This document shows, piece after piece, positions 43,853 through 52,527 of a stretch of 64,000 nucleotides of DNA. The first letter of the stretch is position 1; the number at the start of each line of letters is the position of its first letter. The translations under genes and the position numbers were made by a program. Source of the stretch: GCA-2725625 sp964574215 (GTDB lineage: Bacteria > Pseudomonadota > Alphaproteobacteria > Rhodospirillales > UBA2165); NCBI GenBank assembly GCA_964574215.1, contig CAZNLR010000024.1, positions 1-64,000 on the forward strand, written 5' to 3'. Under the pieces are notes generated by a model. It was not told where the DNA came from. It saw nothing but the letters and a program-made list of their open reading frames with translations, and made no database searches.

Positions 43853-45064
43853 CTAGCCGTTCTCCGCAAGCACTTGTCCGGCCAGATAGAGGGAGCCGCA
43901 GATAAGGATACGCCCGGTATTGCCGCTTTTGGTAAGAGACGCGACAGCATCCCGGATTGAAGACGCCGCCTTGACCTCGATGGATAAGTCTCCGGCGAGC
44001 GCCGAGAGCTCTCCAGAAGTCAGACTGGCGCCCTCACCGGAGATGGTGACCGTATGGAGACTGTCCGCCTCGCCGGCCAGGGGCGACAGGAACCCTCTGG
44101 CGTCTTTTGAATTGAGAATACCGGCTATCAGATGCAACGGTTGGGTTTTATTTTCTGCCGCCCAATTGGCTAACGCCCGCCCCGCCGCCGGATTGTGACC
44201 GCCGTCCAGCCAGACCTCCCACCCGATTGGTAAGGCGTCTACTATGGGACCGTGGTCAAGCCGTTGCAGGCGGCCCGGCCATTGGGTGTTCTCAAGACCG
44301 GTCCGGATAGCACCCTCTGTGATGCGGGTGTCTTCCAGGAGATTGGCTGCGGCGACGGCAAGTTGAGCATTCTGAACTTGATGGACGCCCACCAGGGAAA
44401 TGGGGGTAGGCAATTTGTCCGGTTCCCAAGACAAGGGCGCTCCGATCTCCTCAGCGTAGCCCTTGATGACGTCGACAACATTTCTCTCCTGCTTGGCCGA
44501 CACACAGGGAACGCCCGGTTTCATAATGGCGGCTTTCTCGGCGGCGATACCGGTCAGGCTGTCACCCAGAAATCCGGCGTGGTCCAAAGAAATGGGCGTT
44601 AAAATTGTTACAGCCGGTTTCGAGATGACGTTGGTGGCGTCGAGCCTGCCCCCCAGGCCAGTTTCCAGCAAGGTCACATCGGCCGGGCTGCGGGAAAAAG
44701 CGAGATAGGCCAGCGCCGTCGTGATTTCAAAATAAGTGATGGGCTGATCGCCGTTGGCCGTTTCGCACTCTTCGATCAAACTCAATAATTTATCGTCGTC
44801 GATCAAATTTCCGGCGATGCGGATGCGCTCGTTGAACCGAACCAGATGGGGCGAGGTGTAGCAATGAACGGTCATGCCGGCCGCCTCGGCGATGGCGCGG
44901 AGAAAGGCGATGGTGGAACCCTTGCCGTTGGTGCCCGCAACATGAATCACCGGCGGCAGACGATCCTGGGGATTGTCCAGCAGCCCCAACAGCCGTTCTA
45001 TACGGCCAAGCGACAGATCGATGACTTTTGGATGAAACTGGTTGAGGCGCTGGACGACGTCCAT
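43853..45064 (-). CDS. folC: Bifunctional folylpolyglutamate/dihydrofolate synthase
   Basis: 403-aa Mur-ligase-family enzyme that adds glutamate to dihydropteroate and tetrahydrofolate. P-loop HVAGTNGKGSTIAFLRAIAE, the Mg/substrate segment ETGLGGRLDATNVI, and SLDHAGFLGDSLTGIAAEKA and the C-terminal LDGGHNPAAGRALAN are intact. The start is 3 bp from the trpA stop. In most alphaproteobacteria accD lies between these two genes; here it is absent. Confidence 0.96.
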   Translation of the reverse strand: MDVVQRLNQFHPKVIDLSLGRIERLLGLLDNPQDRLPPVIHVAGTNGKGSTIAFLRAIAEAAGMTVHCYTSPHLVRFNERIRIAGNLIDDDKLLSLIEECETANGDQPITYFEITTALAYLAFSRSPADVTLLETGLGGRLDATNVISKPAVTILTPISLDHAGFLGDSLTGIAAEKAAIMKPGVPCVSAKQERNVVDVIKGYAEEIGAPLSWEPDKLPTPISLVGVHQVQNAQLAVAAANLLEDTRITEGAIRTGLENTQWPGRLQRLDHGPIVDALPIGWEVWLDGGHNPAAGRALANWAAENKTQPLHLIAGILNSKDARGFLSPLAGEADSLHTVTISGEGASLTSGELSALAGDLSIEVKAASSIRDAVASLTKSGNTGRILICGSLYLAGQVLAENG

Positions 45065-45067
45065 GGC

Positions 45068-45886
45068 TCAAGCGCCGCGCAATCCCGCCGCCAGATCACG
45101 GGTCAGTTGCAGGACGGCGTCGGCGCAGTTTCCTTCCAGATTGTCCGCGATCCTCGAGACCAGTGCCGAACCTACCACCACGGCATCGGCATGCTGGCCC
45201 ATCGCCGCGGCCTGTTCCGGTGTTTTGATGCCGAAACCGACGGCAATGGGCAGATCGGTGTGGCGGCGCAGGCGCGCCATGGCGCTTTCGATATCGGCGG
45301 CGTCGGCGGACTTGGTGCCGGTGACGCCGGTCACGGATACGTAATAGATAAAACCGCTGGCGTCCTTCACCACCACCGGCAGCCGTTGGTCATCGGTGGT
45401 GGGCGCGGTCAGATAAATGAAGTCCAGTCCCGCTTCGGAAACCGGCTTTCTCATCTCATCCTCTTCCGGCGGCAAATCGACAACGATAAAGCCGTCGGCA
45501 CCCGCTTCCTTGGCGTCCCGGACGAATTTCTCCGTACCATAAACATAAATGGGATTGAAATAGCCCATCAGAATTATGGGCGTGTCATTATCCGATTGAC
45601 GAAACTTTTGCACCATCTCCAAGGTGCGGTTCATATTGGCGCCCTTATCGAGAGCTCGTTGCGAGCCCGCCTGGATGGCCGGACCGTCGGCCATGGGGTC
45701 GGAAAAGGGCATGCCCAGTTCAATCAGGTCGGCCCCGGCTTCGGGCAACTGCCTAACGATATCGAACGAGGTTTCCGGATCGGGATCGCCGGCGGTGACA
45801 AAAGTAACCAGCCCGGCCCGGCCCGCCTCCCTTAGTTCGGCGAAACGCTTGGCAATGCGCGTTCCGTTGATCGTTTCGGCGGTCAT
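45068..45886 (-). CDS. trpA: Tryptophan synthase alpha subunit
   Basis: 272 aa. It cleaves indole-3-glycerol phosphate and passes indole to TrpB. Catalytic Glu in LIELGMPFSDPMADGP, catalytic Asp in GADGFIVVDLPPEE, phosphate loop VGFGIKTPEQAA and VVGSALV. The ATG at 45886 overlaps the trpB stop by 4 bp; a longer frame to 46054 is only read-through inside trpB. Confidence 0.97.
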   Translation of the reverse strand: MTAETINGTRIAKRFAELREAGRAGLVTFVTAGDPDPETSFDIVRQLPEAGADLIELGMPFSDPMADGPAIQAGSQRALDKGANMNRTLEMVQKFRQSDNDTPIILMGYFNPIYVYGTEKFVRDAKEAGADGFIVVDLPPEEDEMRKPVSEAGLDFIYLTAPTTDDQRLPVVVKDASGFIYYVSVTGVTGTKSADAADIESAMARLRRHTDLPIAVGFGIKTPEQAAAMGQHADAVVVGSALVSRIADNLEGNCADAVLQLTRDLAAGLRGA

Positions 45887-47094
45887 ATGGTCCGCTCCAG
45901 ATAGGCCGTTACCGAATCCATATCCTTGTCGCCCCTTCCGCTCATATTGAGGACCATCAGGTGATCGGCAGGTAATGCGCCGGCGGATTTTACCGCCTGA
46001 GCTATGGCGTGGGCCGATTCCAAGGCCGGGATGATACCTTCCAGGCGCGTGCAAAGCTGAAAAGCCTCGACCGCCTCCTGATCGGTGATGGAGACATATT
46101 CGACCCGCCCGATTTCGTGCAGCCAGGAATGCTCCGGCCCGATCCCGGGATAATCCAGCCCGGCGGAGATGGAATGGGCCTCGGTGATCTGGCCGTCTTC
46201 ATCCTGCAACAAATAGGTCCGGTTACCGTGTAGAACCCCCGGCCCACCCGCATTAAGGCTTGCCGCGTGTTTGCCGGTTTCAATGCCCTCACCGGCGGCT
46301 TCAACAGCGATAATGCGGATATCGTCGTCATCGAGAAAATCGTGAAACAATCCCATGGCGTTGGAGCCGCCGCCGATACAGGCCACCAGACTATCCGGTA
46401 ATCGACCCTCGGCCTCCAAAATCTGCACCCGCGTTTCCTCGCCGATTACTTTCTGAAAATCCCGCACCATGGACGGAAAGGGATGAGGCCCGGCCACGGT
46501 GCCGATCAGATAATAAGTGCTTTCCACGTTGGCCACCCAGTCGCGGAGGGCATCGTTCATGGCGTCTTTGAGGGTACCCGCGCCGGACGTCACCGGGATG
46601 ACCTCGGCGCCCAGCATTTTCATGCGCGACACATTGGGTGCCTGCCGGTCGATGTCGGTGCAGCCCATATAGATGGTGCAGGGCAGGTCAAACAAGGCGC
46701 AGGCCGTCGCCGTCGCCACACCGTGCATGCCCGCGCCGGTCTCGGCGATAATGCGGGTCTTTGCCATACGCCGTGCCAGCAAAATCTGTCCCAGGCAATT
46801 GTTGACCTTGTGGGCCCCGGTGTGATTGAGGTCTTCCCGCTTGAAATAGATTTTTGCACCACCCAGATGTCCGGAAAGTCGTTCGGCACAATAGAGAGGC
46901 GTCGGGCGGCCCACATAGTTTTTGAGATATCCCGCCAATTCCGCCTGAAAGGCCTCGTCGTCAATTGCCGCGTCATAGGCGCGCTCGACCTCCAGGATCA
47001 GCGGCATCAGCGTTTCCGCCACATAGCGGCCGCCGAAAATGCCGAAATGGCCGGTGGCGTCAGGGCCTTCTTTGAAACTGTTTGGTCTGCTCAT
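45883..47094 (-). CDS. trpB: Tryptophan synthase beta subunit
   Basis: 403-aa PLP enzyme joining indole and serine. The PLP-Lys is in HTGAHKVNNCLGQILLARRM, the phosphate-binding GGGSNAMGLF, the indole tunnel region ETGAGMHGVATATA and the C-terminal SGRGDKDMDSV are all present. It is 8 bp after trpF and overlaps trpA, so trpFBA form a tight unit. Confidence 0.97.
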   Translation of the reverse strand: MSRPNSFKEGPDATGHFGIFGGRYVAETLMPLILEVERAYDAAIDDEAFQAELAGYLKNYVGRPTPLYCAERLSGHLGGAKIYFKREDLNHTGAHKVNNCLGQILLARRMAKTRIIAETGAGMHGVATATACALFDLPCTIYMGCTDIDRQAPNVSRMKMLGAEVIPVTSGAGTLKDAMNDALRDWVANVESTYYLIGTVAGPHPFPSMVRDFQKVIGEETRVQILEAEGRLPDSLVACIGGGSNAMGLFHDFLDDDDIRIIAVEAAGEGIETGKHAASLNAGGPGVLHGNRTYLLQDEDGQITEAHSISAGLDYPGIGPEHSWLHEIGRVEYVSITDQEAVEAFQLCTRLEGIIPALESAHAIAQAVKSAGALPADHLMVLNMSGRGDKDMDSVTAYLERTI

Positions 47095-47102
47095 AAAAGT
47101 GG

Positions 47103-47750
47103 TTAAAGACTATTTGCGGCTTTCAGGAAAGCCTGAATTTTTTGAACGTCTTTTACGCCGGGTGCGCTTTCCACACCGGAGGAGACATCGACCGCGGTGG
47201 CGCCGCTGGTGTCGACGGCTTCGGCCAGATTTTCCGCCGTCAGTCCTCCGGCCAGCATCCACGGCAGAGGGATGTCGGCATTGCTCAATAGTTGCCAGTC
47301 AAAAGCCAAAGCGTTACCGCCGGGGAGCGCATTTTTCATGTCTTTGGGCGGTTTGGCGTCGAACAGTAGACGGTCCGCTACGGGATAATATCGTTCGGCC
47401 GTCTTTAGATCACCCTCATCGGCCAGGGATATCACTTTCATAACCGGCAAGCCGGCGTACGCCTTGATCGCCGATACCCGGACCGGAGTTTCCGATCCAT
47501 GCAACTGAATAAGGTCCAGTTTACCGGCCCCCAGGACGGCATTGATGTCCCTATCATCGGGATCGACGAACAACCCGACCTTAAGAACACTGTCAGGAAC
47601 CCGGGACAACAAGTCCGCTGCCTGATCCGGCGTCAGATTGCGGGGTGAGGGGGGATAGAAGACGAATCCCACCAGTTTCGCACCCCCGGAAACCGCCGCA
47701 TCGACGCTTTCGGCCCGATCGAGGCCGCAGATTTTGACGTCAATCGGCAT
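47103..47750 (-). CDS. trpF: Phosphoribosylanthranilate isomerase
   Basis: 215-aa TIM barrel. The N-terminal KICGLDRAESVDAA carries the catalytic Cys, and the acid Asp is in LLFDAKPP. Phosphate loops LAGGLTAENLAEAV and AVDVSSGVESAPGVKD complete the family pattern. ATG at 47750 lies inside the end of pyrF (11-bp overlap), so translation is coupled. Confidence 0.96.
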   Translation of the reverse strand: MPIDVKICGLDRAESVDAAVSGGAKLVGFVFYPPSPRNLTPDQAADLLSRVPDSVLKVGLFVDPDDRDINAVLGAGKLDLIQLHGSETPVRVSAIKAYAGLPVMKVISLADEGDLKTAERYYPVADRLLFDAKPPKDMKNALPGGNALAFDWQLLSNADIPLPWMLAGGLTAENLAEAVDTSGATAVDVSSGVESAPGVKDVQKIQAFLKAANSL

Positions 47751-48465
47751 TTTCGATTTCATCAGCGATGCGTTTGGCCGCCGCCGCCGGGTCGTCGTCA
47801 CCGGTAATGGGTCTGCCGATAACAAGATAATCGGCTCCCCTTTTTACGGCGTCGCTAGGAGTGACAATACGTTTTTGATCGCCCGCCGCCGCCCAACTTG
47901 GCCGGATACCCGGGGTCAAAAGCTTAAAATCGGGGCCGCAGGTTTGGCGCAGGGCTTCGATCTCCGCTGCCGAACAAACGACGCCGTCCAAACCCGATTC
48001 CTGCGTCAATACGGCGAGGCGTTTGACCTGATCCAAGGTCGTCGAATTGACACCAATATCGTTCAGATCCTGATCGTCGAGGGAGGTCAGGACCGTTACC
48101 GCCAGCACCAGAGGTTGGGAGCAACCGAGTTTTTCGGCTTCTTCAGCCGCCGCATCCCGGGCGGCGGTCATCATGGCCCGGCCCCCGGCGGCATGAACGT
48201 TCAGGATGGTGGGCCGCATCCTCATGGCCGACCTGACAGCGCCGGCCACCGTATTGGGGATGTCGTGGAATTTTAGATCGGTGAACAGCGGCATGCCGAG
48301 GGCGCTGATTTCCGCCACACCCGCTGGGCCCAGGGCGGTAAAGAACTCCTTGCCGATTTTAACGCCGCCGATCAGGTCCTTGAGATGCCCGGCGATAGCT
48401 TTGGCTTTCTCCAAGTCGGGCGTGTCAAGAGGGACGAAAATGCGGTCGGAAGCCCGGGTGGTCAT
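47740..48465 (-). CDS. pyrF: Orotidine-5'-phosphate decarboxylase
   Basis: 241-aa last enzyme of UMP synthesis. Catalytic charged network in LFTDLKFHDIPNTV (Asp-Lys-x-x-Asp), substrate Lys in GGVKIGKEFF, and phosphate loops LTPGIRP and VIGRPIT with the closing ADEIENAD. Overlaps trpF downstream and the lapA-like gene upstream by 4 bp. Linking pyrF to trpF is common in alphaproteobacteria. Confidence 0.96.
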   Translation of the reverse strand: MTTRASDRIFVPLDTPDLEKAKAIAGHLKDLIGGVKIGKEFFTALGPAGVAEISALGMPLFTDLKFHDIPNTVAGAVRSAMRMRPTILNVHAAGGRAMMTAARDAAAEEAEKLGCSQPLVLAVTVLTSLDDQDLNDIGVNSTTLDQVKRLAVLTQESGLDGVVCSAAEIEALRQTCGPDFKLLTPGIRPSWAAAGDQKRIVTPSDAVKRGADYLVIGRPITGDDDPAAAAKRIADEIENAD

Positions 48466-48803
48466 GGGGATGTCCCGTTATCAACCGCCGCTCCATCCTT
48501 GCGTTTATCTTCCAAGGCGCCGATTTTCTCCTGCAGCGTGGTCAGGTCCTTTTCCAGGTTCGACGCCCGTCTTTTTTCACGGCGAGCGCGGCCGCGGGCG
48601 CTGCCGGCCGATATCCAGGCCACCAGGCCGCCAAAGATGAACCCCAAAAAAGCCGCGGCGAGAACGACAAGATAAAGCGGCGTGGGCAGAAAAAAGGGTA
48701 AAGGCCAGAAATCGAGGGTAACCGGCGTACGGTTAGAGACGGCGAACAAGATGACCACGGCGCCTATAACAACCATGGCAATCCAGGAAAGAAAGCGTAA
48801 CAA
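48462..48803 (-). CDS. LapA-domain (DUF1049) inner-membrane protein
   Basis: 113 aa. Two membrane helices (~6-26 and ~40-66) with the short periplasmic link VSNRTPVTLDFWPLPFFLP typical of LapA/YciS, followed by a basic and coiled cytoplasmic tail (RGRARREKRRASNLEKDLTTL). In enterobacteria LapA with LapB regulates LpxC and LPS assembly; here no lapB is adjacent. It is the standard neighbour of ihfB and pyrF/trpF in this class. Confidence 0.88.
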   Translation of the reverse strand: MLRFLSWIAMVVIGAVVILFAVSNRTPVTLDFWPLPFFLPTPLYLVVLAAAFLGFIFGGLVAWISAGSARGRARREKRRASNLEKDLTTLQEKIGALEDKRKDGAAVDNGTSP

Positions 48804-48857
48804 AAAATGAACCCCTTAAATCGGCAGCCGGAACGTTAAGTCCGGGATCGGGTCTTA

Positions 48858-49139
48858 TTAGTGGTTATTGAGTTTCTCGCGAAGCTGTTTACCCGTCTTG
48901 AAATAGGGAACCCGCTTGGCGGCGACATTGACCGCTTCGCCGGTCCGGGGATTGCGGCCAATACGCGCATCCCGCTGTTTTACGGAGAAGGCGCCGAAGC
49001 CTCGTAGTTCGACCCGGTCACCGTCGGCCAGGGCCGAAGCGATTTCATCGAAAATGGTCGTGACGATACGTTCGACGTCCCTTTGATAAAGATGCGGATT
49101 TTCTTCCGCCAGATATGCAATGAGTTCCGATTTTGTCAT
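48858..49139 (-). CDS. ihfB: Integration host factor beta subunit
   Basis: 93-aa HU-family protein that bends DNA as a heterodimer with IhfA. N-terminal MTKSELIAYLAEENPHLYQ, the DERGFGAF-equivalent VELRGFGAFSVKQRDAR and arm GRNPRTGEAVNVAAKRVPYFK are classic. The ATG at 49139 has AGGAGG directly upstream, better than the in-frame start at 49175. Lies before lapA with a 54-bp gap. Confidence 0.96.
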   Translation of the reverse strand: MTKSELIAYLAEENPHLYQRDVERIVTTIFDEIASALADGDRVELRGFGAFSVKQRDARIGRNPRTGEAVNVAAKRVPYFKTGKQLREKLNNH

Positions 49140-49234
49140 TGTCCTCCTGCCCTCCTTGGCAAGATTTAACGTCAAAACACTGGCCGGTAATTTTTATTGT
49201 CCAGCCGGTGCGTCCATTAACGATAAATACAACT

Positions 49235-50146
49235 TTATTTAACGTTAGGGTGCCAAAGCGAAATCACGCCGTCAAGTGTAAGTCGTTCAGAAAACAATGT
49301 TTTTCCAAACAGTTCATCGCTTATCCGGCGTAAAAATCCATCCTCCCGGCGGATTTTGACCGCTCGTACGGGTAGAGATTTTGCGATACCTTTGCTTTCA
49401 CTCAGCCAGTTAATCGCTTCCTCTTCACCCCCGACAGCGTCAATCAGTCCGTTTTTCACCGCCTGCCTGCCGGTGAAGACCCGTCCGTCGGCCAGGCGTT
49501 TCGTTTTGGCGATATCCATTTTGCGGCGTTCAGCCACCATAGTGACGAACATATCATACATATCGGAAATCACTTCCTGGGCCGCCTGCCGGGCTTCCGG
49601 CGACATGGGTTCCAGCGGATTGGGCTGGGCCTTCAGGGGTGCACTTTTTATGGCCTCGGGTTTGATGCCGATTTTACCCAGCAGACCAGTAATATCGGTG
49701 GTCTGTATGATGACGCCGATCGAGCCGGTAATGGTCGATTGCCGCCCGACGATATAATCGGCGGCGATAGCCACCATGTAACCGGCCGATGTGGCCAATT
49801 CGCCCATGACGGCGACCACCGGCTTTTTTGCCGCGATGCGGCGCAGACCGGTATAGACGGATTCACCGCCGACGACGGTACCGCCCGGGCTGTTGATTCT
49901 GACCAGAACGGCCTTGATGTCGGTGTCATCCGCCATCTCCGCCATGACTTCGTTACGATCGGCGTCGTCGACGATAATATTCTCGATATCAAAGGAAGCG
50001 ATGTAATCGCGGCCGCCGTAACCGGAAAACCGTCCCACACCGAAAATTATCAACATGGCCACGGCCAAAATGGCGAGGACGCGCCAGAAAGTCAGCCGCT
50101 TCTTTAAGCGGCGACGGTCAAGAAACTGATCGGATTCGAGCGCCAT
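49235..50146 (-). CDS. sppA: Signal peptide peptidase SppA (short form)
   Basis: 303-aa single-domain S49 protease. One membrane helix (~20-42), then the catalytic Lys-containing strand region and the Ser in ELATSAGYMVAIAADYIVG, with TGSIGVIIQTTDI and the C-terminal LADGRVFTGRQAVKNGLIDAVGG. It clears cleaved signal peptides in the inner membrane. It follows rpsA in the same orientation, separated by a strong hairpin. Confidence 0.94.
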   Translation of the reverse strand: MALESDQFLDRRRLKKRLTFWRVLAILAVAMLIIFGVGRFSGYGGRDYIASFDIENIIVDDADRNEVMAEMADDTDIKAVLVRINSPGGTVVGGESVYTGLRRIAAKKPVVAVMGELATSAGYMVAIAADYIVGRQSTITGSIGVIIQTTDITGLLGKIGIKPEAIKSAPLKAQPNPLEPMSPEARQAAQEVISDMYDMFVTMVAERRKMDIAKTKRLADGRVFTGRQAVKNGLIDAVGGEEEAINWLSESKGIAKSLPVRAVKIRREDGFLRRISDELFGKTLFSERLTLDGVISLWHPNVK

Positions 50147-50177
50147 CCGTGCACTATCCCAGTTGCGGTTACAGACA

Positions 50178-50221
50178 GGACCCGGCCTGCCCGATTAAAT
50201 AATAATCAGGCAGGCCGGTCC
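50178..50221 (-). terminator. Large hairpin between rpsA and sppA
   Basis: GGAC(C)CGGCCTGCC with GATT pairs with AATC and GGCAGGCCGGTCC across an AT loop, giving about 18 paired bases. There is no T run on the minus strand, so it may end rpsA transcription inefficiently or protect the mRNA 3' end instead of being a canonical terminator. Confidence 0.6.
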
Positions 50222-50256
50222 AATCTATGACTTTTTTGTGTGGGGCGGATTGCCCC

Positions 50257-52329
50257 TTATTTATCGGCGGCCTTCTTCTTGGCGGCAGCCTTTTTCTTGG
50301 TGGCGGCTTTTTTCTTAGTAGCCGCCTTTTTCTTGGTAGCCGCTTTCTTCTTGGCAGCGGCCTTTTTCTTAGGTGCGGCTTGAGCCTCTTCCGGTTCCTC
50401 CTCAGGAGTTTCCTCGGCTGCATCTTCGGCGATATCTTCAGATGCTTCCTCAGATTCAGCTTCGGAGTCCTCCGGAGCCGCTTCGACCGGCGCTTCTTCC
50501 GGCGTATCGGCGGGAGTTTCCTCAGCTACGTCTTCCTCAGGTGCGTCTTCCTCGGGAGTGTCTTCCTGGGGTTCTTCTTTACTTTCCTGAGCGGCGCTGC
50601 GTTCTTTCAGAGCCGCACCCAGGATATCGCCGAGGGAAGCACCGGAATCGGACGAGCCGTATTCGGCCATGGCCATTTTCTCTTCCTGAACCTCGCGAGA
50701 TTTAATGGAGAGATTGACCTTGCGCGACGCCTTGTCCACCGAGGTGATAATGGCGTCAACCAACTCGCCGGCGGCAAAACGGTCGGGGCGCTGTTCCGAG
50801 CGGTCCCGGGACAATTCGGCGCGGCGGATAAATCCGGGCACGTCGTCATTGACGGTCACTTCGATACCGTTATCGACCACTTTGGACACCTTACAGGTCA
50901 CGATGTCGCCTTTTTTCAGCTTCTCGATGCCACCGGAAACCGGATCGTCGGTCAATTGTTTGACGCCGAGACTGATGCGCTTTTTATCCACATCGATGTC
51001 CAGAATCTTCACCTTGACCGTATCGCCTTTCTTGTATTCGGCGATGGCTTCCTCACCCGACTTGACCCAATCCAGATCGGAAAGATGGACCATGCCGTCG
51101 ATTTCCTCGGTGAGGCCGACAAACAGGCCGAATTCGGTGATATTCTTGATCTCACCTTCCAATTCGGCGCCGACTTCGTTTTTCTCGGTGAAGTCGATCC
51201 ACGGGTTGGCGGTGCATTGTTTCAGGCCCAGGCTGATCCGCCGTTTCGACGGGTCGACGTCGAGCACCATAACCTCAACTTCCTGGCTGGTGGAGACGAT
51301 TTTGCCGGGATGGATGTTTTTCTTGGTCCAACTCATTTCGGAAACATGGACCAGACCTTCGATACCCGCTTCCAATTCGACGAACGCGCCGTAATCGGTG
51401 ATGTTGGTAACCCGGCCGTTGAATTTGGTGTTGATCGGGTATTTGGCTTCGGCGCCTTCCCAGGGATCTGATTCCAATTGTTTCATGCCCAGGGAGATGC
51501 GCTGGTTCTCCGGATTGAAGCGGATCACCTGTACCTTGATGGTCTCACCCACATTGAGGGCTTCCGAGGGGTGGTTGATGCGCTTCCAGGCAATGTCGGT
51601 AACGTGCAACAGACCGTCGACACCGCCGAGATCGATAAAGGCGCCGTAATCGGTGATGTTTTTGACCACACCGTCCAATACCTGGCCTTCCTGGAGGTTG
51701 GAGATCAGTTCCGTACGCTCCTCGGCGCGGGTTTCCTCCAAAACGGCGCGGCGGGAGACGACGATATTGCCCCGGCTGCGGTCCATTTTCAGAATTTGGA
51801 ACGGCTGGGCGTTGCCCATCAGGGGCGTTACGTCCCGGATCGGGCGAATATCGACCTGACTGCCGGGCAGGAAGGCGACAGCGCCGGACAAATCGACGGT
51901 AAATCCGCCTTTGACGCGGCCAAAGATAACGCCGTTGACCCGTTCTTCGGCTTCGAAGGCTTTCTCCAGGACGGTCCAGGATTCTTCGCGGCGCGCTTTT
52001 TCGCGGCTTAAGACGACCACGCCGTCGCGGCCTTCATAGCGCTCGACAAATACGTCGACTTTATCGCCGGCGGAAATGCTGACCTCGCCGCCGGGATCGG
52101 TGAATTCTTTAATGGGAACAGCGCCTTCGGATTTGAGCCCGACATCGATGGTGACGATGTCGTTTTCGATGCCGACAATCAGTCCGTTAACGACGCGGCC
52201 CTGCAGGCGGTTTTCCTCGCCGAACGACTCTTCGAGCAGGTCGGCGAAATTTTCATTTGTCAGGGGGGGTGTTTGATCTTCTTGAGCGGAATTCGGATTG
52301 GATTCCGGGTTGGTTTCTGCATTGGTCAT
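50257..52329 (-). CDS. rpsA: 30S ribosomal protein S1 with acidic and lysine-rich tail
   Basis: 690 aa, against ~560-570 usual. Six S1 (OB) domains run from ~30 to ~555 (VNGLIVGIENDIVTIDVGLK, GRVKGGFTVDLSGAVAFLPG, VKNITDYGAFIDLGGVDGLL, VTNITDYGAFVELEAG, IKNITEFGLFVGLTEEIDGM and the last VSKVVDNGIEVTVNDD). After ASLGDILGAAL (~575) comes a ~65-residue Glu/Asp/Pro/Ala-rich stretch, then six KKKAA(A/T/D) units to the C-terminus, like histone-H1 tails. S1 unfolds mRNA at initiation. Start follows GAGGAAAG. No frameshift is needed. Confidence 0.95.
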   Translation of the reverse strand: MTNAETNPESNPNSAQEDQTPPLTNENFADLLEESFGEENRLQGRVVNGLIVGIENDIVTIDVGLKSEGAVPIKEFTDPGGEVSISAGDKVDVFVERYEGRDGVVVLSREKARREESWTVLEKAFEAEERVNGVIFGRVKGGFTVDLSGAVAFLPGSQVDIRPIRDVTPLMGNAQPFQILKMDRSRGNIVVSRRAVLEETRAEERTELISNLQEGQVLDGVVKNITDYGAFIDLGGVDGLLHVTDIAWKRINHPSEALNVGETIKVQVIRFNPENQRISLGMKQLESDPWEGAEAKYPINTKFNGRVTNITDYGAFVELEAGIEGLVHVSEMSWTKKNIHPGKIVSTSQEVEVMVLDVDPSKRRISLGLKQCTANPWIDFTEKNEVGAELEGEIKNITEFGLFVGLTEEIDGMVHLSDLDWVKSGEEAIAEYKKGDTVKVKILDIDVDKKRISLGVKQLTDDPVSGGIEKLKKGDIVTCKVSKVVDNGIEVTVNDDVPGFIRRAELSRDRSEQRPDRFAAGELVDAIITSVDKASRKVNLSIKSREVQEEKMAMAEYGSSDSGASLGDILGAALKERSAAQESKEEPQEDTPEEDAPEEDVAEETPADTPEEAPVEAAPEDSEAESEEASEDIAEDAAEETPEEEPEEAQAAPKKKAAAKKKAATKKKAATKKKAATKKKAAAKKKAADK
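50260..50370 (-). repeat. rpsA: Six 18-bp repeats coding KKKAA(A/T) at the S1 C-terminus
   Basis: In-frame 18-bp repeat units coding Lys-Lys-Lys-Ala-Ala-Ala/Thr occupy residues 654-690. Base differences between units fall mostly in third positions, so the array is not a fresh duplication and is probably kept by selection. Confidence 0.9.
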
Positions 52330-52527
52330 GGTACTGGCTTTCCTCTATTTACATTTCAGGCCGACCGGTTGGCTCCGGCGGTCTTGACCATTCGAAAATC
52401 CGTCATCCGGCCACATTTATATCCTGGGTCCGGACCACGGGGTTAAAGCAACGAAAAATCCATTTCACCCTATTAAATCTCCTGGCAAACCATTTGATTC
52501 AATTCAGGATGATTAACGAAATTCCCG

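Noticed and set aside
50260..50370. CRISPR-like array
   Set aside because: The 18-bp units are contiguous, in frame with S1 and have no spacers.
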